Under the pieces are notes generated by a model. It saw only the letters and a program-made list of their open reading frames with translations, was not told the DNA's origin and searched no databases. Below, piece by piece: positions 54,136-63,396 of a DNA stretch of 64,000 nucleotides; within the stretch, counting starts at the first letter, position 1; each line of letters opens with the position of its first letter. Where the stretch lies: the NCBI GenBank assembly GCA_035502095.1, contig DATJUX010000044.1, positions 186,001 to 250,000 of the forward strand. The letters run 5' to 3'. This DNA is from JAKANT01 sp035502095 (GTDB lineage Bacteria; Pseudomonadota; Gammaproteobacteria; Burkholderiales; Burkholderiaceae_F). A program made the position numbers and the translations under genes.

Positions 54136-55878
54136 ATGAGTTTCGACGCCCACCGCTCGCCTGCACGCGTGTCGGTTGCCGAGGCGGCGCGCCTGCCGCG
54201 CTGGCTTCTCTGGCTCTTGCTAGTGGTTTATGGCGTCGCCGGGCTGCCCGGCCACGATCCCTGGTACCAGGACGACGCTGCGACCTTCGGTGTCATGTGG
54301 ACCATGGCGCAGGGCGGCGCCTCCGACTGGTTGCTACCCAACGTGTTCGGCGCCCCCATCCCGGAAGACGGGCCGCTCTCGTTCTGGGCAGGCGCCGTGT
54401 TCATCCGCCTGCTCGGTCCTTTGCTCGGCGACGCGGTCGCCGCGCGTGTGACCTGCCTGTTCTGGTTCGCCGTCTGCACCTCTGCACTCTGGTATGCGAC
54501 CTACGGCCTCGCGCGACGCGGCGAAGCACAGCCGGTCGCCTTCGCGTTCGGAGGCGAGGCAAATGCCCGCGACTATGGCCGGATGCTTGCCGACATCTCC
54601 GTGCTTCTTTTCCTGGGCACGATCGGCATCGCCACCCGCCTGCACCAGACCGTGCCCGAGACCGCGGCGGTCGCAATGCTCGCCCTCATCCTGCTCGGCT
54701 TGGCGATCGCACTCGAGCGGCCGGGCCTCGGAGCCTGCGTGACCGGTCTGGCGCTCGGCGGGCTCGCGCTCGCACGGGGTGTTGGCCCGGCGCTGTTCGC
54801 GCTGCCGGCGATCGTCGCCGCCGGCCTGATCGCGTTGCGCGACCGGGCGCGCTGGCAGGTGCCGCTCGTGGCAACGCTCGTTGCCGCCGCTTGCTTTGCG
54901 GTGTGGCCCGGCATGGCGATCCTGCTCGCTCCTGAGCGCGCTGCCGACTTCTTCGGCGCGTGGCGCAACTGGACGCTGGAAAGCATCGGCTTTCCCGGCG
55001 CGGCCGAACTGGGCCGCATTGGTCGCAACTTTCCCTGGTACGCGTGGCCGCTGTGGCCGCTGGCGCTCTGGACCGCCTACGCGTGGCGGCATGCCCTGCG
55101 CGCGCCGCATATCGCACTGGCCGGACTGCTCTCGCTTGCGATGCTGGCGAGCCTGCTGTTTTCGAGTTCCCCGAGCGAAACGATGCTGATTCTCACGGTG
55201 CCGTCGATGGTTCCGCTCGCGGCGTTCGGTGCGACCACACTGCGTCGTGCGGCCGAGAACGCGCTCGACTGGTTTGCGATCGCGTTGTTCTCCCTGCTCG
55301 CGTTCGGCGCGTGGGCCTACTTCGTCGCGATGCAGACCGGAGTGCCGCCGAAGATGGCCGCCTCGGTCGCACGCCTCATTCCGGGTTTCAAGGAACCCGC
55401 CTCGGTACTCGGCACGATGGTCGCGGTCACCGCGAGCCTGGCGTGGCTCGCATTGATCGTCTGGCGCGTCAGGGAACGACCGCCGATGCTGTGGCGCGGC
55501 CCGATGCTCGGTGCGGCCGGCCTCACCACGCTGTGGGCCGTGATCAACCTGCTCTTCATGCCCGCGCTGAACTACAACCGCTCCTACGCCAGACTGGCAT
55601 CGCAGGTAGCAGCCGAGATCGAGCGGAGCGGCGGGTCGCCGTGTGTCCTCGCACATCGGCTCCAGCCGGCGCATCGGGCCCTGTTCGCCCTGCTTGGTGG
55701 ACTGCGTTTCGTGGCGCCCGAGCAAGAAGCACCTTGCCAGGTCGCCCTGCATCGCGATACGCGCAACTCGAGCCTCGACGACGAGCCCCCCCCGGGACCG
55801 TGGCGCCAGATCTGGGACGGAGTCTCGCCGACGCGCCAGGATGAAACCTTCCGCCTGTACCGGCGCGGCCCTGGCTGA
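54136..55878 (+). CDS. ArnT/PMT-like membrane glycosyltransferase (GT83-like)
   Basis: 580 residues with about 11-12 hydrophobic helices. The first extracytoplasmic loop has the acidic DPWYQDDAA motif, placed as the catalytic Asp of GT-C glycosyltransferases such as ArnT, and the pattern PIPEDGPLSFWAG follows. The C-terminal ~100 residues form a periplasmic soluble domain. GT-C enzymes move a sugar from a polyprenyl carrier to an acceptor (lipid A in ArnT). No lipid A amino-arabinose genes are nearby, so the sugar and acceptor are open. Confidence 0.8.
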   Translation: MSFDAHRSPARVSVAEAARLPRWLLWLLLVVYGVAGLPGHDPWYQDDAATFGVMWTMAQGGASDWLLPNVFGAPIPEDGPLSFWAGAVFIRLLGPLLGDAVAARVTCLFWFAVCTSALWYATYGLARRGEAQPVAFAFGGEANARDYGRMLADISVLLFLGTIGIATRLHQTVPETAAVAMLALILLGLAIALERPGLGACVTGLALGGLALARGVGPALFALPAIVAAGLIALRDRARWQVPLVATLVAAACFAVWPGMAILLAPERAADFFGAWRNWTLESIGFPGAAELGRIGRNFPWYAWPLWPLALWTAYAWRHALRAPHIALAGLLSLAMLASLLFSSSPSETMLILTVPSMVPLAAFGATTLRRAAENALDWFAIALFSLLAFGAWAYFVAMQTGVPPKMAASVARLIPGFKEPASVLGTMVAVTASLAWLALIVWRVRERPPMLWRGPMLGAAGLTTLWAVINLLFMPALNYNRSYARLASQVAAEIERSGGSPCVLAHRLQPAHRALFALLGGLRFVAPEQEAPCQVALHRDTRNSSLDDEPPPGPWRQIWDGVSPTRQDETFRLYRRGPG

Positions 55879-55919
55879 GCGCGCGGGCATGCGTGCGGAC
55901 GCGCCGGCGATTGACGCAG

Positions 55920-57308
55920 ATGAGGCAACGAGATCGCCCGCGCAGTTCCGCGCCGGACGTGGGAGCGCGCGCGCTAGTGCGGCTCGCGGGCCCGATCCTG
56001 GTCGCGCAACTCGCGGTGCTTGGGCTCGCCGTGATCGATACGGTGATGGCCGGCCGGCTCTCGGCGGTCGACCTTGCCGCGGTAGCGGTCGGCTCGAGCA
56101 TCTATGTCAGCGTGTACGTCGGCTTCATGGGGATACTCCAGGCGCTAACGCCCATTGCCGGTCACCACTTCGGGGCAGGCCGCTTCTCCGAGATCGGCGT
56201 CGATCTCACGCAGGCACTATGGCTTGCGCTGTTTCTGACTCTGATCGGCGCCGCGGTACTCGCATGGCCCGACCCCTTGCTGGACCTCGCCGGAGCACCA
56301 CCCGAGGTCGCGCGCGTGGCGTCGATCTACCTGAATGCCGTCGCGTGCGGCCTGCCGGCTGCGCTCGGAACCCGCGCTTTTGTCTCGCTGAATTCGGCGG
56401 TCTCGCGCCCGCAGGTGACGATGACCATCCAGCTCGTCGCTCTGCTTGCCAAGGTGCCTCTGAACACTCTGTTCATGTACGGCGCCGGCCCGATCCCCGC
56501 GCTGGGCGGCGCCGGCTGCGGGGTCGCGACCGCGGCGCTCTCTTACCTGACCTTCGGCCTCTGCCTTGCCGTCTGGCACCTTGACCCGGGTTTCGCGCGC
56601 TATCGCGGACACGCGGCGTTGCGACCGGATTGGGGGCGCCTGCGCGAGTTGCTGAAACTCGGCGTCCCCAGCGGGGGCTCGTTGCTGATCGAGGTGACCT
56701 CGTTCACCTTCATCGCGATCTTCCTGGTTCGCCTTGGGGCCAGCACGGTCGGCGGTCATCAGATCGTGGCCAATCTGATCTCGGTGCTCTTCATGCTGCC
56801 CATGGCGCTGGGCGTCGCAACAGGAGTCCTGGTCGCGCAGTCGCTCGGCGCTGGTGCACCCACCATCGCACGGCGCGCCGCTCGCCGCGGGTTCGGCGCC
56901 GCCGCGTTGGGGGCTGCGGCCTCGTTGCTCCTGGTGTGGCCATTGCGCGAGGAGATCGTCAGTGCGTACACGATCGACCCCGAGGTCGCTGCCGTTGCCT
57001 TGCACCTCTTCGGTCTTGCTTGTCTGTTTCACGGATTCGATGCCTTCCAGGGTGTCGCTGGATACATCCTGCGCGGCTACCGGGTCGCGACTGCACCGAT
57101 GTTCATTCACGGCGTGTCGCTATGGGGGGTCGGGCTTGGAGGCGGCTACCTGCTTGCATTCGTCCGGCCAGGAGGTTGGCCGTTCGATGGGGCCTTCAGC
57201 TTCTGGCTTGCCGCAGTCGTGGGTCTCAGCCTCGCGGCGCTCGGGTTGAGCTGGATGGCGGCACGTATCGCGAACCAGCAAGTCCGCGAGGCGGCACACA
57301 TCGGCTGA
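55920..57308 (+). CDS. MATE family efflux transporter (NorM-like)
   Basis: 462 residues from the ATG at 55920; a GTG at 55893 would add nine residues. About 12 transmembrane helices are arranged in two six-helix halves, each opening with the MATE pattern: LAGPILVAQLAVLGLAVIDT with VMAGRLSAVDLAAVAVG, and LKLGVPSGGSLLIEVTSFTF with GASTVGGHQIVANL. MATE proteins export drugs or cationic metabolites using Na+ or H+. It is 41 bp after the glycosyltransferase gene, probably in one operon. Confidence 0.93.
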   Translation: MRQRDRPRSSAPDVGARALVRLAGPILVAQLAVLGLAVIDTVMAGRLSAVDLAAVAVGSSIYVSVYVGFMGILQALTPIAGHHFGAGRFSEIGVDLTQALWLALFLTLIGAAVLAWPDPLLDLAGAPPEVARVASIYLNAVACGLPAALGTRAFVSLNSAVSRPQVTMTIQLVALLAKVPLNTLFMYGAGPIPALGGAGCGVATAALSYLTFGLCLAVWHLDPGFARYRGHAALRPDWGRLRELLKLGVPSGGSLLIEVTSFTFIAIFLVRLGASTVGGHQIVANLISVLFMLPMALGVATGVLVAQSLGAGAPTIARRAARRGFGAAALGAAASLLLVWPLREEIVSAYTIDPEVAAVALHLFGLACLFHGFDAFQGVAGYILRGYRVATAPMFIHGVSLWGVGLGGGYLLAFVRPGGWPFDGAFSFWLAAVVGLSLAALGLSWMAARIANQQVREAAHIG

Positions 57309-57317
57309 AGCGCCCCC

Positions 57318-57345
57318 AAAAAACAGGGCCGGACGAAGCCGGCCC
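57318..57345 (-). terminator. Rho-independent terminator after htpX (shared with the MATE gene)
   Basis: A 7-bp stem GGGCCGG/CCGGCCC with a 6-nt loop is followed on the minus strand by TG then six T residues, 27 bp after the htpX stop. It also lies 10 bp after the convergent MATE stop, but its plus-strand T-run is short. Confidence 0.85.
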
Positions 57346-57371
57346 GGTTTCACCTTCGACTTGCGGTTCGA

Positions 57372-58250
57372 TCAGCGCCCACCCGACTGCAGCGCCGCGA
57401 TCCGATCTTCGATCGGCGGGTGACTTGCGAAGAGCGCCATCACGCCGCTCGGCCGGCCCGCAATGCCCATCGCCTGCATCTGCGCCGGCAATTCGCCCGG
57501 TTCCAGACCGCCGAGTCGCGCCAGCGCGTTGATCATCGGGCGGCTGCTGCCCATCAGGTTGGCCGAAGCCGCGTCGGCGCGAAATTCGCGCTGACGCGAG
57601 AACCACGCGACGATGATCGTGGCAAGGACGCCCAGCACGATGTCGAGCACGATCACCGATGCCCAATAGCCGATGCCGGGTGCGTCGTTTTCGTTCTTCA
57701 GGATCACGCGGTCGATGACGTAGCCGATCACGCGCGACAGGAAGATGACGAATGTATTGATGACGCCCTGAATCAAGGTGAGCGTGACCATGTCGCCGTT
57801 CGACACGTGACCGATTTCGTGGCCAAGGACTGCCTCGACCTCTTCCTTGCTCATCGACTGCAGCAGCCCGGTCGATACGGCGACAAGCGCGCTGTTCTTG
57901 AACGCTCCGGTGGCAAACGCGTTGGGCTCACCCTCGTAGATCGCGACCTCCGGCATCCCGATGCCTGCCTTGGTGGCGTGCCGACGAACGGTCTCGACCA
58001 GCCATTGTTCCATCGCGTTGCGCGGCTGCTCGATCACTTGCGCGCCGGTGCTCCACTTGGCCATCGGCTTGGAGATGAGCAGCGAAAAAATCGAGCCGGT
58101 GAAGCCGACCACCGCCGCAAAGGCGAGCAGCATGCCGACGTTCAGTCCCTGCGCGGTGAGATAGTTGTTGACGCCCAGCAGGCTGGTAACCACGCCCAGG
58201 ACGACGATGATCGCCAGGTTCGTCAATACGAACAGAGCGATGCGTTTCAT
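57372..58250 (-). CDS. htpX: Membrane zinc protease HtpX
   Basis: 292 residues from the ATG at 58250. Two N-terminal membrane helices (~5-25 and ~38-58) precede the M48 domain: the zinc motif HEIGH (His144, Glu145, His148), the third ligand Glu in REFRADAASANL, and the further helices ~160-180 and ~195-215. It degrades misfolded membrane proteins and works alongside FtsH. ASHPPIEDRIAAL near the C-terminus is diagnostic. It runs convergently with the MATE gene. Confidence 0.98.
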   Translation of the reverse strand: MKRIALFVLTNLAIIVVLGVVTSLLGVNNYLTAQGLNVGMLLAFAAVVGFTGSIFSLLISKPMAKWSTGAQVIEQPRNAMEQWLVETVRRHATKAGIGMPEVAIYEGEPNAFATGAFKNSALVAVSTGLLQSMSKEEVEAVLGHEIGHVSNGDMVTLTLIQGVINTFVIFLSRVIGYVIDRVILKNENDAPGIGYWASVIVLDIVLGVLATIIVAWFSRQREFRADAASANLMGSSRPMINALARLGGLEPGELPAQMQAMGIAGRPSGVMALFASHPPIEDRIAALQSGGR

Positions 58251-58609
58251 AGAGTCTCCACAGAAGTACAGAAGGGGAAAAGCGAGCAAAGTCTAGCCAA
58301 GAGCGCTTGGCGGCACCACGGTGTCGCGGCCGGCATTTACATCAGTGCACCTTGCGGATCTTGCCTGTGAATCAATGCTTTGAAGCGCCGTTAAGAGCGC
58401 ACGAGCCTTGGACATGGGGCCCCGCCAGGGCAAATCAAGGCCCCTGCCTCGGTAGAATCACCGGCTCTGCAGCAGGCAACCCTCCGGCACGGATTGCACT
58501 GCGCCCAGCCTGCCGCAAGCAACTCCAGGCTTGCCGTGACGAGCGCATGTGACTCCGTCGTGACTGCGCGCTGACACCGGACCGACATCGAACATCGCAC
58601 GAGGCAAGC
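58251..58609. other. Intergenic region between htpX and fumarase
   Basis: 359 bp with no coding potential on either strand. TAGAAT at 58453-58458 could be the -10 of the fumarase promoter, but no -35 is evident at the right spacing. The htpX promoter should lie between 58251 and about 58330. Confidence 0.4.
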
Positions 58610-60133
58610 ATGGCAAGCATCCGGCAGGCAGACTTGATCGAGAGCATCGCGGCATCGTTGCAGTACATCAGCTACTACCACCCCGCCGACTACATCGGGC
58701 ATCTCGCGCTTGCGTACCAGCGCGAAGAGAGCCCGGCGGCAAAGGACGCCATCGCCCAGATCCTGACCAACTCGCGCATGTGTGCCGAAGGCAAGCGCCC
58801 GATCTGCCAGGACACCGGCATCGTCAACGTCTTCCTGACGGTCGGCATGAACGTCCGCTGGGACGGCTTCACCGGCTCGCTGGATGACGCCATCAACGAG
58901 GGTGTGCGGCGCGGCTACAACAACCCGGAGAACAAGCTGCGCGCGTCGCTCGTCGATCCGCCCGAATTCGGCCGCCGCAACACGCGCGACAACACGCCCG
59001 CCGTCGTGCATACGACCCTGGTGCCGGGCGACACCGTCGAGGTGTCCGTCGCGGCTAAGGGAGGCGGATCGGAGAACAAGTCGAAGTTCGTGATGCTCAA
59101 CCCATCCGACTCCATCGTCGATTGGGTGTTGAAGACGGTGCCGACGATGGGCGCCGGCTGGTGCCCGCCGGGCATGCTCGGCATCGGCATCGGCGGGACG
59201 GCAGAAAGGGCCATGCTGATGGCGAAGGAAGCGTTGATGGAAGACATCGACATGTCGGACCTGCTGGCGCGCGGTCCGCGAACCGACGCCGAGAAGTTGC
59301 GCGTCGAGCTGTACGAAAAGGTCAATGCACTCGGCATCGGCGCTCAAGGCCTGGGCGGCCTGACGACCGTGCTCGACGTCAAGATCAAGATGTACCCGAC
59401 GCACGCCGCCAGCAAACCGGTGGCGATGATCCCCAACTGCGCCGCGACCCGCCACGCGCACTTCGTGCTCGACGGGTCGGGACCGGCCTATCTCGATCCG
59501 CCTTCGCTCGATCTCTGGCCGGATGTCAACTGGCAGCCCGATTACAACAAGAGCAGGCGCGTCAACCTCGACACGCTGACCAGGGAGCAAGTCGCAGCGT
59601 GGAAACCGGGGGAAACGCTGCTTCTATCCGGAAAGATGCTCACCGGGCGCGACGCCGCTCACAAGCGGATCCAGGACATGCTTGCCAAAGGCGAACGGTT
59701 GCCGGTCGACTTCACCAATCGGGTCATCTACTACGTCGGGCCGGTCGACCCCGTGCGTGACGAGGCGGTCGGTCCGGCGGGGCCGACCACCGCAACCCGG
59801 ATGGACAAGTTCACGGAGATGATGCTCGCGCAGACCGGCCTGATCGCAATGATCGGCAAAGCCGAGCGCGGGCCTGCCGCGATCGAGGCCATCCGCAAGC
59901 ACCGGAGCGCCTACCTGATGGCGGTCGGCGGCGCCGCCTACCTCGTCGCCAAGGCAGTGCGTTCGGCGCGCGTCCTCGGTTTCGCCGATCTCGGGATGGA
60001 GGCGATCTACGAATTCGACGTGAAGGACATGCCGGTCACCGTCGCCGTCGACGCCAACGGGACGTCGGTGCACAACACCGGACCCAAAGAGTGGCAGACG
60101 AGGATCGGCAAGATTCCGGTCGCAGCGGCCTGA
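58610..60133 (+). CDS. Fumarate hydratase class I (iron-sulfur)
   Basis: 507 residues, single-chain class I fumarase that interconverts fumarate and malate in the TCA cycle. It has N-terminal alpha and C-terminal beta domains joined (ICQDTGIVNVFLTVGMNV, MGAGWCPPGMLGIGIGGTAE, IPNCAATRHAHFVLDG; then GPTTATRMDKFTEMML, IGKAERGPAAIEAI). The Cys in CQDTG, GAGWCPPG and PNCAATRHAHF fit the 4Fe-4S ligands. A GAGG Shine-Dalgarno sequence lies 6 bp before the ATG. It is convergent with cysM. Confidence 0.96.
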   Translation: MASIRQADLIESIAASLQYISYYHPADYIGHLALAYQREESPAAKDAIAQILTNSRMCAEGKRPICQDTGIVNVFLTVGMNVRWDGFTGSLDDAINEGVRRGYNNPENKLRASLVDPPEFGRRNTRDNTPAVVHTTLVPGDTVEVSVAAKGGGSENKSKFVMLNPSDSIVDWVLKTVPTMGAGWCPPGMLGIGIGGTAERAMLMAKEALMEDIDMSDLLARGPRTDAEKLRVELYEKVNALGIGAQGLGGLTTVLDVKIKMYPTHAASKPVAMIPNCAATRHAHFVLDGSGPAYLDPPSLDLWPDVNWQPDYNKSRRVNLDTLTREQVAAWKPGETLLLSGKMLTGRDAAHKRIQDMLAKGERLPVDFTNRVIYYVGPVDPVRDEAVGPAGPTTATRMDKFTEMMLAQTGLIAMIGKAERGPAAIEAIRKHRSAYLMAVGGAAYLVAKAVRSARVLGFADLGMEAIYEFDVKDMPVTVAVDANGTSVHNTGPKEWQTRIGKIPVAAA

Positions 60134-60193
60134 CGATTTCTGTCGCTCCCTCCCGGGCGCAGCGAGGGCCCTCGGCCTTCGGACGCTGGAGAC

Positions 60194-61093
60194 TCAGGTC
60201 GAGAATACGCCGGTGCTAAGGTAGCGATCACCGCGATCGCACACGACGAACACGATCGTCGCGGCTTCGACTCCGGCCGCGACCCGCAGCGCGATCGCCA
60301 GTGCGCCACCCGACGAGATGCCGCCGAAGATGCCCTCCTCGGCGGCCAGTCTTCGAGCGTGTTGCTCGGCGTCCGCCTGGGACACGTATTCGATGCGATC
60401 GACACGCGCTCGGTCGAAGATCTTCGGCAAGTACGCCGCCGGCCACTTGCGAATGCCGGCGATGCGCGACCCCTCCTCCGGTTGCGCACCGATGATCTCG
60501 ATCGCGGGGTTCCTTTCCTTGAGGAACCTGCCAACGCCCATGATGGTTCCGGTCGTTCCCATCGCGCTCACGAAGTGCGTGACGCGCCCTTCGGTGTCGC
60601 GCCAGATCTCCGGTCCGGTCGTCTCGTAGTGCGCCCGCGGGTTGTCCGGGTTGGCGAACTGATCGAGCACCTTGCCTTCGCCGCGGGACTGCATCGCCAG
60701 GGCGAGGTCGCGCGCGTATTCCATTCCGCCGTGCGCCGCCGGCGTCAGGATCAATTCGGCGCCATACGCCTGCATGCTCGCGCGCCGCTCCGCCGAGAGG
60801 TCGTCCGGCATGATCAGCGTCATGCGATAGCCCCTCATCGCTGCGATCATGGCCAGCGCGATGCCCGTATTGCCGCTGGTCGCTTCGATCAGGCGGTCAC
60901 CGGGCGCGATCTCGCCACGTTCCTCGGCGCGCCGGATCATGGAGTACGCTGGCCGGTCCTTGACCGAGCCACCCGGGTTGTTGCCTTCGAGTTTGCCAAG
61001 AATGACGTTGCGACGCTGCGCGCCTTCCGCCGTCCCGATGCGCAGCAGCTGCACGAGCGGCGTGTTGCCGATCGTCGCTTCAATCGTGTTCAT
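60194..61093 (-). CDS. cysM: Cysteine synthase B (O-acetylserine/thiosulfate sulfhydrylase)
   Basis: 299 residues, typical of CysM. The PLP lysine is Lys45 in GNNPGGSVKDRPA; the ATSGNTGIALAMIAAMRGY substrate loop and VSAMGTTGTIMGVGRFL follow. It makes cysteine from O-acetylserine with sulfide, or S-sulfocysteine with thiosulfate. The CysM-type short active-site loop sequence favours B over A. It starts within the comEA stop (ATGA overlap), so it is coupled to the lapA-lapB-comEA row. Confidence 0.95.
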   Translation of the reverse strand: MNTIEATIGNTPLVQLLRIGTAEGAQRRNVILGKLEGNNPGGSVKDRPAYSMIRRAEERGEIAPGDRLIEATSGNTGIALAMIAAMRGYRMTLIMPDDLSAERRASMQAYGAELILTPAAHGGMEYARDLALAMQSRGEGKVLDQFANPDNPRAHYETTGPEIWRDTEGRVTHFVSAMGTTGTIMGVGRFLKERNPAIEIIGAQPEEGSRIAGIRKWPAAYLPKIFDRARVDRIEYVSQADAEQHARRLAAEEGIFGGISSGGALAIALRVAAGVEAATIVFVVCDRGDRYLSTGVFST

Positions 61094-61386
61094 CGATCGG
61101 ATTCGCGCGTCGCGGGGCGCGACCCCGGTTCGCCGTTCACCGTAGCGCCCTGAGCCTGCAGACGCTGAACGCGCGCGCCTTTCATGCCCTTAACGCGCCG
61201 TTCGAGGTCGTCCCAGTCCTTGAACGGCGCCCGCTCGCGCTCGACCAGAAGACGCTCCGTCATCGTCACGCCCAGGCCGTCGAGTCGCTCGAGCTCCGCG
61301 CGTGTCGCGGTATTGATCTCCTGCGCCGCCACGCAGCTCAACCCGAACGCGCAGGCCACGCCGGCAAGCAATGTGCGCGCCGTCAT
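61090..61386 (-). CDS. Small ComEA-like helix-hairpin-helix protein
   Basis: 98 residues from the ATG at 61386. Residues 1-22 are a Sec signal peptide (LLAGVACAFGLSCVAAQ). The mature protein is a single HhH unit: INTATRAELERLDGLGVTMT, RLLVERERAPFKDWDDLE, and RVKGMKGARVQRLQAQG. ComEA family proteins bind incoming DNA in the periplasm during transformation, but short solo versions are common and of unproven function. It overlaps both lapB and cysM by 4 bp. Confidence 0.87.
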   Translation of the reverse strand: MTARTLLAGVACAFGLSCVAAQEINTATRAELERLDGLGVTMTERLLVERERAPFKDWDDLERRVKGMKGARVQRLQAQGATVNGEPGSRPATRESDR

Positions 61387-62555
61387 GCGGCGTCGAGTTC
61401 TTCGATCCGGCGCGGCGGATAACTGTCCCAGCTCGTGCAGCCCGGACATTGCCAGTGGAACTCGCGCGCGCGGAAGCCGCACTTGTTGCAGCGATAGCGC
61501 GCCAGCTTGCGCGTCTGCGTGTGGATCAGCGTGCGCAGCAGGTCCAGTTCCGGGTCGCCCTTGACCGCCGCGCTCCGCGCCGCCAGCAGCCGCTCGAACC
61601 CGAGCAGCGAAGGATGGCGCTTGAGTTCCTCGCGCAGCAGTTGCTCCGCGGCCGCCGGACCTTCCCACTCCGCGACGCGTTGATGCGCGATTTCGAGCAC
61701 GTCAATCGAAGGGCTGTCGAGCAGGTTCCGCCGCAGCAGGTTCAACGCCTCGGTCCTGCGGCCCAGCTTGTCCAGTGCCTCGGTGAGCCGCGCCGCCGCG
61801 AGCGGCAGGTACTCCGGGTTGTCTTCCTCGATCCGCAGCCAGTAGCGCACCGCTTCCTCCAGGTCGTCGCGACTGAGCGCCAGTTCGCCCGCCAGAATCG
61901 CCGCGCGGACCGATTTGCGGTTGGCCGCCAGTGCTTCGTCGATGCGGCGACGCGCCGTGTCCAGATCACCTTTGGCCAGCGCCTGCTGCGCGAGCTCACA
62001 ATGAAAGTGTGCGACCGCGACCTGGTGCGACTCGCCCGCCTCGCGCTCCAGCTTGCGCGCGATATCGATCGCACGCGCCCATTCGCGCTCCATCTGATAG
62101 ATGCGCAGCAATGCGCGCAGCGCGCTCAACCGATGCGCGGGTTCGTCCAGCAGGCGCACGAACGCCTCCTCCGCGCGGTCGAGCAGCCCGCCCTTCAGGA
62201 AGTCCTGGCCGAGCTCTTCCAGCGCGTCGGCACGATGCCGCCCCGGAAGATCGGCGCGATTGAGCAGATGGGTATGGATGCGCACCGCCCGATCGACCTC
62301 GCCGCGGCGGCGAAACAGGTTGCCCAGCGCGTAGTGGAGCTCGATCGTCTCCGGGTCGAGCTTGACGACGTCGATGAACGCGTCGATCGCCTTGTCGGGC
62401 TGCTCGTTGAGCAGCAGGTTCAGCCCCTTGAACATCGACTGCGGCGCCGCGGCCTGGTCGGTCGCGCGCACGCGCGAGTCGAAGCCGCGCAGCCACCAGC
62501 CGGCCGCGAACAGCAGCGGCAGGCAGATCAGGAACCAAGCGTCGAACTCCGGCAT
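61383..62555 (-). CDS. lapB: Lipopolysaccharide assembly protein LapB (YciM)
   Basis: 390 residues. An N-terminal transmembrane helix (~6-22, FLICLPLLFAAGWWL) anchors it to the inner membrane. Nine or so TPR-like repeats follow (residues ~45-345). A C-terminal rubredoxin-type zinc/iron site has two CxxC pairs: YRCNKCGF and WQCPGCTSWDS. LapB guides FtsH-dependent turnover of LpxC and LPS synthesis; an ftsH gene is elsewhere in the window. It is 8 bp after lapA. Confidence 0.96.
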   Translation of the reverse strand: MPEFDAWFLICLPLLFAAGWWLRGFDSRVRATDQAAAPQSMFKGLNLLLNEQPDKAIDAFIDVVKLDPETIELHYALGNLFRRRGEVDRAVRIHTHLLNRADLPGRHRADALEELGQDFLKGGLLDRAEEAFVRLLDEPAHRLSALRALLRIYQMEREWARAIDIARKLEREAGESHQVAVAHFHCELAQQALAKGDLDTARRRIDEALAANRKSVRAAILAGELALSRDDLEEAVRYWLRIEEDNPEYLPLAAARLTEALDKLGRRTEALNLLRRNLLDSPSIDVLEIAHQRVAEWEGPAAAEQLLREELKRHPSLLGFERLLAARSAAVKGDPELDLLRTLIHTQTRKLARYRCNKCGFRAREFHWQCPGCTSWDSYPPRRIEELDAA

Positions 62556-62563
62556 CGAGACCG

Positions 62564-62920
62564 TCAGCGGGGGAAGCGCGTGTCGGCGTCCAGTTGCCCG
62601 ACCGCGCCGATATTGCGCGTGGCGTCGGCCAGCCGGTCGCCCGGGAGCTCACCGGGCTGAATCGTGGACACCGCATCGGCGAGCGCCGCGCGCTCGCGCC
62701 GTGCGAACCGCTGCCGCGCGCGAAAGAGGCGCGGCGCGAGAGCCGCCGCCCCCGCGAGTGCACCGAGAACGAGGCAGCCCAGCATCACGACGATGAGGGG
62801 CACGTCGTTCCAGACCACCTTCTCGGTCAGACGAACCGGGACCGGCGTCGTGTTCTTGAGTGCGAACCACAACACGAGCAGGAAGAACACGAGGCGAATC
62901 AGCCAGGCAATCGCTTTCAT
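62564..62920 (-). CDS. lapA: LapA family (DUF1049) inner-membrane protein
   Basis: 118 residues. Two membrane helices (~7-24, WLIRLVFFLLVLWFALKN; ~40-65, VPLIVVMLGCLVLGALAGAA) precede a cytoplasmic Arg-rich segment and a polar tail. It is co-transcribed with lapB in proteobacteria and supports LPS assembly. It is 71 bp downstream of ihfB. Confidence 0.95.
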   Translation of the reverse strand: MKAIAWLIRLVFFLLVLWFALKNTTPVPVRLTEKVVWNDVPLIVVMLGCLVLGALAGAAALAPRLFRARQRFARRERAALADAVSTIQPGELPGDRLADATRNIGAVGQLDADTRFPR

Positions 62921-62991
62921 CGACTCTCCGCGGGGCGGGGCGATTGTAAGGCCGATGCTCGCAGCGACCGCTGCGGAGAGTGTTGCAGGCG

Positions 62992-63336
62992 TTACGCGCC
63001 GGAGTCCTCGCTCTCCTGTCGCGACGCCGCCGACTCCGGCGAAGGTTCGCCGTCGACGCGTTCGCGCAGTTCCTTGCCGGCCTTGAAATGCGGCACGAAC
63101 TTGGCCGGCACATGCACCTTTGCGCCGGACTTGGGATTGCGGCCGACGCGCGGCGGCCGGTAGTTGAGGGCAAAGCTGCCGAAGCCGCGGATCTCGATCC
63201 GGCTGCCGTCGGCGAGCGCCGCGCTCATCGCGTCGAGGATCGTCTTCACCGCTTCGTCGGCATCGCGCGCAACCAGCCGGGGATTGCGCTCGGCGAGGCG
63301 CTCGATCAGCTCCGACTTGGTCATCGTCTTGGTCAT
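62992..63336 (-). CDS. ihfB: Integration host factor subunit beta
   Basis: 114 residues from the ATG at 63336; a second in-frame ATG at 63324 gives the common TKSELIERLAERNPRL start. The HU/IHF fold contains IEIRGFGSFALNYRPPRVGR and NPKSGAKVHVPAKFVPHFK, with the DNA-intercalating Pro in GRNPKSG. A Ser/Glu-rich tail of ~20 residues extends the C-terminus. The rpsA-ihfB-lapA-lapB order is conserved. Confidence 0.97.
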   Translation of the reverse strand: MTKTMTKSELIERLAERNPRLVARDADEAVKTILDAMSAALADGSRIEIRGFGSFALNYRPPRVGRNPKSGAKVHVPAKFVPHFKAGKELRERVDGEPSPESAASRQESEDSGA

Positions 63337-63396
63337 CTGAGGTCCGCGCAGAGCGGATCGCGCGCGCCGGACGAGCGGACCCGCCCGGCGCCCCGA

